Shown: positions 37,411-48,106 of the stretch, one piece after another
Layout of the letters: every line of letters begins with the position of its first letter
Numbering within the stretch: the first letter of the stretch is position 1
Assembly (NCBI GenBank): GCA_013397695.1
Contig: VYZI01000029.1
Location: 1,116,933-1,180,932, forward strand
Direction of reading: 5' to 3'
Length of the DNA stretch: 64,000 nt
Origin: Centropus unirufus
Taxonomy: Eukaryota > Chordata > Aves > Cuculiformes > Centropidae
Notes under the pieces: generated by a model
Told to the model about the DNA's origin: nothing
What the model saw: the letters and a program-made list of their open reading frames with translations, nothing else
Database searches by the model: none
Made by a program: the position numbers and the translations under genes

Positions 37411-40400
37411 GATTTGCCTCTTGTATAGGGAGTATACCCTCGTATAGAGTAACAGGAAGTCTCACATTGATGAGCATAAGCTAAGGCCTCTTCTGTAAAT
37501 GTGGTGATTACAATTACTTGCATTTCTCTTCAGTTCTTCAGCTGTTAGCAGATGTGTCTTTTGAAAAAAGTAGATCTGGACCTGGTTCAGGCATCGGTTG
37601 CAGTGTAACTTGAAACTACAGCAAGAGATGTGAAAAAGTAGGCATAGTGCCGTATTTGAGACAAGAGAGCTGAGAGAGTTTATTCGAGGAGAATGTCGTC
37701 ATGAATATTTTGCATGCCCATGGGTGCACTTGCACAAGAGCACTTGTATCCACATGTTTAAACTTGAAGCCTGAAAGGCTCTTGCTTACTACACAGTCAA
37801 GCATTTGGCAGGAAAATGACCCTTGAGAAATAATACTGTGACTGAGGCCAATTAATTATGAAATATGACTGATCAGCAAATGGTACTGACATCCATGAAG
37901 CACACTTGGTGCAACAACGGAAGACCCTGGTGGAAGGGCAAAGGCAGGAGGAAGAAAAATGTCTATTTGTGTTCTGCATGTTCTGCCATTCTTCCACATC
38001 AAAAAGGGGATTTTTCTGGGCTAATCCTGATATCTTGATTACAGATTCCTTTATTACTAACATTCAAATTGACCTGTGTAGTTCTATGGACGTACAACCT
38101 ATCTTTTAAGTTATCTGAATAACTGTGTTATAGTATGTGTTATGCTAATGGTTATACTAATGTGTTATACTATACCATCAGTTTAAGAATTTACTCTTCT
38201 ACAGGGATGTTGTATTGGTGTGTGGGCCAGTTAGCCTGAAATCACCCCAGGGAACTTGAAAGTTAATCTAAATAAAGAATTAACAGATGTGGAATACAGA
38301 TATCAGAGTTACAAATTTATAGTAGAATCTTCTTTGTGTTATCATCTAGTTAAGATACATACTTAACACATGCCTAAAGGGTCAGTTCTTGTGCAAAGCT
38401 TATGCTGTCAGGTTGAGGAAGAGAACTTGCTTTTACAAGCAGTCTTTCCTAAGAGTTCATTCGGATATAAATCTACCCCTTTACCCACACCATTCCCACA
38501 TCTCTCAACCAGCACTTCCTACTCTTAGTTTTAAGATTTGTTTCAATACTTGTTTCCTCAAACTGTCCTCTGGTAATTAGAAATGAGTTGTACGTCAGTT
38601 CTCTTACATCGTGGGGCAATGCTGAAATGTTGTGTTCATCTTTTGTGCCTTGAATCTCATAAAAAAAAACTTGTCAGTTTGGTTAATATCACTATATAAA
38701 TGAGATTAAGCAAGTGACTAATTTCTGACTATTTCTGGGAGCCCAGACGTAGTAATATTTGATTTTTTTGAAGACACTTTACCCTTAATAGTCTCAACAG
38801 GTAAGAAAGATGTTTTCTGAAGACTTTTTAAGTTTTCTTCCTTGTTGTTTTTGGAATGGTGATTCACAGTGTTCAATCTTCACCTTGTCTTTGACATGAA
38901 CACAACAAACAAATATGAACATTGGGTACTAAGCTCCAGTTTTGCACTTTAGAGCTCCCTCTTGTTTTCAGATGAAGCTAGATCTATGAGAAAAGGTCTG
39001 TTAAGATGTTTTGTTTATGATTGAGTAAGGAACGTTTCTTATTGTTTAATCACAGTGTTGTTGCTTTTCTACCAGTGAACATCTTTGTCAACAAGTAGTT
39101 AACATTTTGTGCAGGAAAGCAGAGATGTGTCTTTTTTCTTCTGCTTACATGCCTCTGTGAAAACATCTGCCAGCTCTATGAAACATCAGTATTTGCTAAG
39201 ATCTTTTGAGTTTGTCCAGCTTATTCAGGTATTTTGGCCCATTCCAAGTACATAGTAAGTCATTTATTCTGTACGAGTTGGGCACAATTAATTAGTCTTC
39301 ATCTCTCCCATCTTTCTTAGGTACAAAAAACCCAAAGCAATGTTCAATCTAGTTATGTTACAGCATGTCTTCTTCTTTAGGAAAGGGTACATCTCTGCAT
39401 GTTCTTTTCTGATGCCTAATTGAAAAGGCAGATGGTGCCCCATTTTAGCGTCAGGAATTTCAGTCTGTACATCTGGGGACTGAAAGTCAGTATTATAACC
39501 AACACAATAATCTTCATTCAATACCAGACTCTTACTCTGCCCCAGAATAGTAATGATACTTTATCTATGTTAGTCTGGATAGTAACATGCCATTCCCTCT
39601 TTTGGCAAGTTTTGTGCCCGCTCCATTCAGGAGTAGGATCTGAGAGAATAGGCTAGGGAATAGCCTAGCCTAGAATAGGGAAAGAATAGGAATAGAATAG
39701 GGAAAAATTGTTAGAAATCTTAAGTCTTAAACACTTGCATTTTTTCAAGGCTTGAAAAAGTGGGCACATGTGGATGGAGTTTTAGAGGAATAGCAAAAAG
39801 GTGGTTTTGTGACACAAAATTATTGCTCCTTGTTCAGTGTCCTCAAAGTTCCTCCTCCAAACCCCTCATTTGCTACAGCAAAAAGGATTTCTAGAAACCT
39901 TTAAGGAGGGAAAAGCAAAAATAAAGTTCTCTAAATGACTCAGATACTTCCAAATTATATTTTCTTTGCTCATAACTGACATGTAGAATTTCCGCTTGAG
40001 TGGCTAAAATTTCATAGTACCATACATAGCTGTAAAGAAAGTCTAAAAGTTTAAAGCATCAGTACACATTACCAAAAAGTTATGCTGACATCCCAGCCTA
40101 ATTTTTCTCTTGATTACACAGATAATTTTGAAGAATGTAATGGATCTTTTTACATAAACTATAGGTGAAACTGAAGGTATATATATATATATATATAACT
40201 GTATTCTACAGTTCTACAGTTCTCTGGGGTGAGAACCATTTTAAGTAAATGTTCTCAAATTCTCTACTTTCATTTGTTATTTGAAAGCAGAAACTCTCTG
40301 CCCTAGAACATACATTTCAAATAAAGCATCTTTGTTCCAGCCTTTTAGTGGCTAGTTTTGGTAAGTTATTTGGGGGTGGAGAGAAAAAAAATGATACACA

Positions 40401-43400
40401 TCTTTATAATAACTTATAAAAATTTGAATTTTAAAATCTCCCAATAACAAGGTGAAGAACTTCTCTCTACTAAGAGCCTAAGGAATTTTTGAGCATACCT
40501 ATTTGTCTACAGCTATCAAGAGCTTTTTTATCTCTGCTATCAAGAGCTTTTTAAATTTTTTTATTTTGGAGATGATTTATAAAGCAGTCGGGTCGATTGT
40601 GTTGCCCTCCAGCTGTCTAGCTTGAGGATTTTCCTCACTGAAGAACACACAATATAGTTTTTTTGTAATGTTATGGTGGAATCTTGGAAAAACATAGTGT
40701 TCCTCCTGTTATGTGCAATAGATTCTTCTTTAATTGCAGCAGCTAAAAAAAGCTTCTATCTTTATAGCTGTAGAACCAAAACGACAAAGTTTATGGTCTC
40801 TTACTGTCAGCAGGTTTCTGGACAATTTATAGTATATGTTCTAAATTTACTGGTTTTTTTTGTTGGAATACTTACTAAAGCTAGTGCTGAAAAAAGCCCA
40901 TTACAGAATTGAGAGATTTGCTCTCTTTAAAGACTGCTACAATCTGAATAGCCTTTGTGTGTGCCTTTACTTTCATCTCTTTTCCCCTCAAACTGCTATT
41001 TTATCATGTCCAGAATCAAGAGTCTGGTGAGGCTGTTTATTCCTCTTCTTCTTTTTATTTTTTTCATAAACTTATTTTTTGCCATTCCCTGACTTGCTTT
41101 TAGGACTTTTAGTTAATTGGAAATTGTTGACGGCACTGGAAATCCCCAAACCTCCTTTTGGCTAACTAGATAAGTTAGAGTAATACTTTCTATAATTTTT
41201 GTTATCTATCCTTTTAATATTTCTGGGTTTTGAGCCCATTTTGCTGGTGCCACATTGTTTGCAGTCATCAGGAGGATACTTAGTCTCTCACTCTCTTTTT
41301 TCTTTTTTTAAGCTATGTTCCAGTTTTGATGTGAAAATATATTAATGTTCTCTACTCTGGAAAGAATTCTGAATTTGTTTCATTTGCCTCCTGTTTGTAG
41401 CTGGTAAGAGCGGTTCCATGGTCCAATGGAGCCAAAGTGCATTATGCATAACTCTGCTAGTTTAATCTGATCATACTTGTTGTTTGTCAACAGAAAAAAG
41501 ACAGAAATGTAAAAACTAGAAACAAACTGTCCATCAACAAATTGAAATGAACAGAATTTACCTTTAGAAATATTTCTAGATGTTCTTCACCTGTAAATGG
41601 CATGAATTTAACCAAAGAGCCTCAGAAATGTGATTTAGTTTTGATGTTATTACATTCGGCATTTAGAGTAAATTCCTCACTCTGGAGAATTTCTGTTGGC
41701 CAGTGGAACTCCCGCATATCTAGAAAAGGAAAATAAAAAGATTGAGATTTTCAAAGGGAGAACACAGCTTTTAATTAGTTACTTCCATTCATTTAATCAA
41801 TTAATTTCTCATTTCCACATGAATGACCACGTCCCAGTCCTCACTGTTTCAGAAATTCATCTCTTGACTCAGTATCACTAAAGATTGCTGTGTATGAAGA
41901 AGCAATTTCTGCTTTGACCTTCTTTGCCAACATGATCTGTAGTGACCTTCAGTCACAATGGACTGCTCCCTCCCTTTTCCCAGTATTCATTAAGTGCTAT
42001 TCTTGATTTCATTCCTGTTTCTTCCCCATTTTAACGTATGCAAGTGTATCACATATCCACCAATCGAGAAGGATAAAAATGAGCATTAATTTTATTTGTA
42101 TATTCCCAAACTTCAGAAATTCAGCATAAAAACTATCTGTACTTGATATAAATTTAGCAGGTATTCAGACTTTGTAGAACCAGTTTCCCTCCATTTTTTA
42201 AGGGTGTCTGTGGAAGACTGGGATAGAGAGCTTTCTCCTCTAGTATGTGTTTGGTAGTTCCAAAATTATATGAGGCCTTTATTAAAATGAGAGAAACACA
42301 CAGGACAGCTTTGTTGCAGCTGACTTCTCATGCATGGAGAAATTACTGGATCAGAAGAGGTAGATTTCCTATTGACTAAGTTTTTTTTTAACATATCTGC
42401 TTAGCACTGGAAATGAAGATGTTGCAGCCAATTAATGTTTTTGTTTACTCTCTCTCATTACTAAATATGATTCTTTTAATAACACACAGTGAATGAAGCA
42501 AGACAATCTGCATGAGATAAGCCTATTTTTTAAAGGCATACATGAAATGGGACTTAGGAAAACCAATTTTTTGCATAAACTTCATGTCCAGTGGTAAAAC
42601 GTACTCAATACTATTGCTACATCCTGTACATATTGCTGTATTGTGGTCATAATCTGAAAAATCTGACATCTAATAGATCAGAGTGATTAAACTGGGTGGT
42701 GGAATAATTCCTGGCCTGTAGGGCAAAAAAAAGGTTTTGGAAACATAATTCACTTTTTTTTTTTCCTGGAGGGTGAGCCCACAAGCAGATAGATATAAAG
42801 CTATCTTTAAAGTAGGGGGAATGGCTACATGTTAATTTGGAGCAAGCGGGATAGTTATCCCAATGCAGGAGAATAAAAATACCTCAGTCTGATAATCTGT
42901 TCCATTTCACAGTTGTTTTTTTTTATTTAAAAGTCCCACATATACTATGCAGAGTAAAAAAAATTGATTCTATGTTGTGTGCACAAATGAAAAATTCAAC
43001 TTCTTCCTGGCATTTGGATTGACTAACTCCCCTGCTTCACCCTTGCCCTTTCTTGCCCTCTTGCTAGTCCTCCACAGCATAACTGAGTCAAACATTACAT
43101 GATGCTATCACTGGGATTCCCAGCCAGCCCCCAAGACCTTGGTGGCGCTCACATTTTTGTCTTCTGAGATGTGTACCAGGCTGTGTGCTGCAGGGACCCC
43201 GTAGCTAATGTGTTGCTGAGCACTATTAGGGAGCAAAACCATAAATTTCCACCCTGGCTTGCTGAAAGCTGCTCATAGGGTCCCTAGTTTAAACAGTATG
43301 GAGTGGAAGTGGTGTTTTTATTTAACTCTACAGTGTGTTTTAATGCTGTTTGCATATGGTGGGAATTTTAAATATTTATCTCCCTGAAAACACACAACCC

Positions 43401-45419
43401 TCCAAAAATAATTAATGAAGCTTTTAAAAACTGCATGTAAGGAGCAAAAGATGCACTCAGAAATCAGCTCTCTGCACATTTACATATTTCATCTTCTACA
43501 TAGGTATTATGCTGGAGCATATTATTGTATGTCAATATAGTAATTCTAAAAGTGTGCATGTTGGATAATGCTTTACATACAAATTTATAGCACGTTTTGT
43601 TGCCCACTATAGAAGCAAGTGCTCCTTGTGGCAGGCAGAGTCATGCTAATTCTCAGATTATATATTTTAATAGGAGATAATGCTTTTTCTATGTATTCCA
43701 GAGCCACTAAATGACACCTATAAGAGTGGCTGACCTTAAACTCATAACTGCCATTCATACCAGTCTGTGTAGCCCAGCACACTGGCTGCTGAGAGCTATG
43801 CTTGCTTGCTCTTTTCTGAGTCTCTGCAGATGCACGTTCTCTCACTCTATGCAAACATGCACACACTGTCTTTTTTTTCTCTCATACTGTCTGGCATATT
43901 TTCAGAATAACTCTTCGAAGACTTTCTGAACTGCTGGGTATGATTGTCTGATTATTATTTTTTTAACTGGGAACATGTTTAGTCCAGTGTTATTTAAACA
44001 AGCTTATCTCTTTGATCAAAGTCTACAATCTGAAATTTGAACAGGGTAGGCAGGGTGGCTGGGGTGGGTGAGGATATCTATCAAGTACATATCTACGTGT
44101 GTGCTGCTGTCTTAACTGTGTACCTGCAGAGATACAAATGTATATTTTTTTCAGAATAATCTTGCAAATATATATAACTTTAGCTATTTTAGTAGAATTT
44201 TTAAACCACAGCATTCTTACTGAAATAAAACCATTTTTACTAAACTTTTCTTAAAGCTATTAGTGATGTGTATATTCAGTTTTTCTATTTCTTGAGGTTT
44301 TTGAATGTTGAGTTGAATAACTGTGGAGTTGTTTAAGTACAGCATAGACTTTGCTAGTATAAAAAGCATACTAGTTGCAGCCGATATATTAATGCGTTCA
44401 AGGCTGGCATTAACTGACTGAACCACAGACCACAGCGATAAAGCTAGAGGGCTTGAAACAGTTTCTGGAGGTTTTCATTTAGCTGATTCAGGATAATGGG
44501 TTTATGCAAAGTTAAAATTATGTAGAACAAGATTGCAAGATGAAGCATGCATGCCACACCTTTTCATTATGTCCTATCTCTTCCCCTTTTCCTAAATATA
44601 ACTTTGAGAAGTATTTAGGTTTATTTTAAAGCCACTCTCATTTGATTATTTAACTATTTTAGATTAATTGTTTTTCTTATTTAGAAATTCAGTTTTACTG
44701 AGCTTTTGTTCACTGGACTAGGAAAGAGAATTTAATATATTTAGTTAATGTGTTATGCAACCAAATAGTTTTTTTACTAACTTTTAGGATCTTCCTGTGT
44801 GTGAGCGATGCTTTGTTTCATCATTTTACAGCCTTAAAAGAAGCAGATAAAATTTTCTAGTCTAATCTAAATCTTCTCCTATATTTTTGTTGTTACTTTT
44901 ATACTCTAGAAACTTCAAGTTGCTGTTACTGATAACAGTATATTCTGAACCTTTCTTCTACGCAGATATCATGCAGCCTTTCATTAGCTTAGCTATATTT
45001 TTAAGTGAGGCTTAAAACAGACACACAGAGATGCTTGCGCTTACACACACACACACGTTCTGCTTTGCTCTATCTCAGTTACAGCATAGTCCTACCCAGG
45101 GTCATTAGAATGTACACATTACATATTTCTAGCAAACATGAAAATGAATCAAACAGGAGGAGAGATAAGCACAGATAGATTGGAGCCTGCTAAGGAAATA
45201 CAAAGCAATAATCTGCCTGACCACTGGACTACTCTTCCTGGTTGGTTTTCAGTGTCCTTTCCCGTTAGTCACTGCAGAGCGCTTGTTACCCTGAAGTAAA
45301 GAATTAAATAACTAGTAAGAATGTAGTAACATTTAGTGGGACAATTATTTGGTATAACTCCAAAACCAATTGTTTCTGAAGTGATGTTTAAACCAATGTC
45401 GGCACAAGGCAAGAGTTCC
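37411..45419. other. Non-coding region upstream of the ESR1 promoter
   Basis: I saw no exon that I can support. Simple repeats are an AATAGG/AATAGAATAGG-like cluster at 39645-39715, a 24-base tandem pair GCTATCAAGAGCTTTTT at 40512-40556, (TA)10 at 40178-40197 and (AC)7 at 45043-45056. Alternative 5' leader exons of ESR1, if this species has them, would be expected upstream of 45.4 kb, but they cannot be recognised by eye. Confidence 0.45.
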
Positions 45420-45649
45420 TGGCTCACAGCCAGCACCTTGTACTGCATATTAACTCAGATGAGGAGTTCCTAAAAGTTAGAGGGAGTCAGAGGGAGGGAG
45501 AAAGGGAGAGAGAGAGAGAATGCATTTTCAATGCTCACTCTGCATTTGTTTGTATCCTCCTCCTTGCTGAGATTAGAGGCGTACCTGTCTACTGCTGCTT
45601 TATTGTGATTTCTGCCGAACCTCAGAATAGGTTCTGCTATTTTTTTTAG
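45420..45649 (+). promoter_or_regulatory. ESR1: Putative ESR1 proximal promoter and first-exon leader
   Basis: This is the immediate upstream region of the ESR1 coding exon. A weak TATA-like CATATTA lies at 45446-45452. A purine run at 45489-45520 ends in (GA)7 at 45506-45519. If the TATA-like site is used, the leader would be about 250 bases, near the roughly 233 bases of the human proximal transcript as I recall it. The short text AACCTCAGAATAGGTTCTGC before the splice acceptor resembles the human sequence at the same place. CpG is sparse, so there is no CpG island. The transcription start is inferred, not seen. Confidence 0.4.
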
Positions 45650-45650
45650 G
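45636..45650 (+). promoter_or_regulatory. ESR1: ESR1 shared leader splice acceptor
   Basis: A pyrimidine tract followed by TAG (GCTATTTTTTTTAG, then GTGG) gives a strong 3' splice site with exon start at 45650, 77 bases before the start codon. In human ESR1, alternative upstream leader exons are spliced to one acceptor about 70 bases before the start codon, and the exon there also begins GTGG as I remember it. The site therefore predicts that this bird gene can receive distal leader exons from upstream promoters. Confidence 0.65.
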
Positions 45651-45694
45651 TGGACTGCCAGCTGCCGATCTCGCTGTTGACAGTAGAAGCAGAT

Positions 45695-45718
45695 ATGTTC
45701 CTTGGTCTCTGCCACTAG
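45695..45718 (+). promoter_or_regulatory. ESR1: 7-codon upstream ORF in ESR1 leader
   Basis: ATG at 45695 opens a frame of seven codons (MFLGLCH) closed by TAG at 45716-45718, eight bases before the main start codon. It lies downstream of the shared acceptor, so it would be present in every leader variant. Short upstream ORFs in ESR1 leaders are known in human to lower translation. Here that role is inference. Confidence 0.55.
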
Positions 45719-45726
45719 CACTGACC

Positions 45727-46154
45727 ATGACCCTTCACACCAAAACCTCTGGAGTTACCCTGCTGCACCAGATTCAAGGCACTGAACTGGAGTCACTGAG
45801 CAGACCTCAGCTGAAGATTCCCCTGGAAAGATCACTCAGCGACATGTATGTGGAGAGCAACAAGACAGGAGTTTTTAACTACCCGGAAGGGGCCACGTAT
45901 GATTTTGGTACCACAGCTCCAGTGTACAGCTCTACAACTCTCACTTATGCCCCTGCTTCTGAATCTTTTGGGTCCAGCAGTCTGGCAGGATTTCACTCAC
46001 TCAACAATGTCCCACCGAGCCCGGTGGTGTTCTTGCAAACGGCGCCCCAGCTCTCACCCTTCATCCATCATCACAGCCAACAAGTACCCTACTACCTTGA
46101 AAATGAACAGGGCAACTTTGCAATGAGGGAATCTGCTCCTCCAGCCTTCTACAG
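45727..46154 (+). CDS. ESR1: Estrogen receptor alpha, first coding exon (A/B domain)
   Basis: Estrogen receptor alpha is a ligand-activated nuclear transcription factor. This exon encodes its N-terminal A/B region with activation function 1 (142 full codons plus two bases of the next). Recognisable blocks are LHQIQGTELE (14-23), RPQLKIPLER (26-35), NYPEGATYDF (51-60), PPSPV (96-100), APQLSPF (106-112) and QQVPYYLENE (118-127). The serine in QLSPF (110) corresponds to human Ser118, a kinase target, and that in PPSPV (98) to human Ser106. The exon ends at TACAG with donor GTAAAT, splitting a codon after its second base as in human. The start has A at -3. The usual first Met codon two residues upstream is CTG here (45721-45723), so the protein begins MTLHTK rather than MTMTLHTK. 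The DNA- and ligand-binding domains lie on later exons outside the window. Confidence 0.96.
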
Positions 46155-48057
46155 GTAAATGAAACGTAAATTTTATTTTTTTTCTTAAGGCAGCTGAACT
46201 GAGAAAATTAGGATTTGAAAACCTGTATGCCCTATTTTTACCCTTTGTGTAAAGGACCATGTGATTTAACTGAATCATCCACAATAGCTAGACTACAAAA
46301 AACTCGTAGAGTAAAACAAAGCTAATTCACAGCTCTCTGTGACTGTAAGCTGTAAATTTTCAAAACTGTACATAAATGAGAAACAAATTGGATAATGACT
46401 ATAAGTGTTTCCTGGGAAAATGTGAAATCATAGTTGATTAAAGAATAGCAAATGACCTCCCTGTGGTAATATATTAAAATTATTGTCTGAAGCATGCAAA
46501 AAAGGAATATCATCATTGTACATTTTGGATGCAAGTGGTTGGTTGTTCAGCTCTTAGCTGGTAGTAAGACTTTTTTTCTTCTCTGGCTTTCTTCACAGTG
46601 TGAGAAGTGGCTAATATAGGAAGTAATTCAGAGGCAAAATATCCTTCCTAATCAAACTGTTAGAGCTGACTCAGTGACAGTATTTCAGTCAGTAACCACC
46701 TTCATGAGCTATCCTACGGGCTGTGTACATATTAGCCTGCATTTTTCATTTTAAGGTTATGTATACTAACCTTAAATTTGGCAAGCTATATATAAAAAAT
46801 AAAATTTTGGGGTTGTTTTTGCATTTTTATCCCTGAAGAGAAAGGTGTTTTCAGTATTTTTTTTAATTTCTTTTTCTTGTCTGAAATAGAAGGATAAAGG
46901 TATCTTTGGGGTAGTGTAATTTTCTTAGGTTTAAATATTTATTGCCCATTGTGAAAACATTTATGTAAATTCTGAAGCAAATGGTAGAAATTGATAAAGC
47001 TTTAGCTTCCAAGAAAATATAGTAATACACACCAGTATACCTACCATTAATGCTTGTGCAGTGTTAATATCATAGTTTTCCATCAGCCTATTATACTGGG
47101 TTCCAGTGTATCAAACTGAACAGTTAGGTGTGTGTTTTTTTCCTAAACTCTGTCTGTATCTGCTAATTTGGAAGATACGGGTAATTATGCTAGAACTGGA
47201 ATTACTCTGAAAAAATAAAAGCAAAGTTATTTTTTCCCTCTTGAGGGCCAGACCCTACCAGACTTATTTGCACAGTATAACGTGTTGGTTGAAACAGCAA
47301 TATAAGCTCTTAAAGAAAATCTAACTCAGCCTCAGTAAAAATCTGGTAGCAGAATCTGGTCCAAAAACCGGATGATGTGATTGCACTTTTTGCAAATTAT
47401 GGATCAGTTTTGGGGAGCAGATGAAATAAAGACTGATGAAATGATAGATAATGGTGCTGTCAAACTGTTCAATACAGTCATCTGTTAACTGAATCAGTTC
47501 AAACAAAATGTACTTTAATGCAACCAAATAAATACCATTAGGAAGTGTGAATATATGTTAGAACATATAGGTCTTGAAGGGTTTCCAGTGACCTGAGGGT
47601 GAAACTGCATGGTGCACTGGATTGTTTTTTTTCAGAATGAATGTCCAGTGCAAAGCCATGGTAAAAAGTGTGTAAGTGACTTTAAATATATAAACAGTGG
47701 AGCAGTGAGTTTCCGAAGTTGAAATACACAGTTGAAAAGGTACTGTAATCGGGGTATTTTACCTCCAGATTATAACCAAGATTTATTTGAAAGTAGAAGT
47801 TGAACTGTGGAAAAAATGTCCTCTAATATTTAAACAGTGAAGTGAGGTTCGACACTTCAAAATGAAATCAATATAAACTTTTTTAGTTTAACTACCGGAG
47901 CAAACATGTACGGCCAGTGCTGGATTCCTTATCTCCTGACATTCCTGATCAAGGAAAGGTGTCTCCCTTGGAGATGGGTTTTAGCCATATGTAATTGATG
48001 GGACATCAATTAGGTGAATTTATGATCTTGGATATGCGGGGGGTTTATCTGCATACA

Positions 48058-48106
48058 GTGCTATACAAATGATTTAATAGCCCCTTCCAGCCTACATAAT
48101 TCTGTA
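48058..48106 (+). mobile_element. CR1 3' tail fragment
   Basis: GATTTAATAGCCCCTTCCAG followed by CCTACATAATTCTGTA is the final part of a CR1 3' UTR and tail. Bases to the left (from about 47960) may be earlier 3' UTR, but they are too decayed to call. Confidence 0.6.

Noticed and set aside
45848..46126. 92-codon frame overlapping the ESR1 exon in another phase
   Set aside because: It is a shadow of the real frame, whose amino acid sequence matches estrogen receptor alpha across its length.
46054..46284. 76-codon minus-strand frame crossing the ESR1 exon 1 donor
   Set aside because: It is an antisense shadow running from exon into intron, with no independent support.
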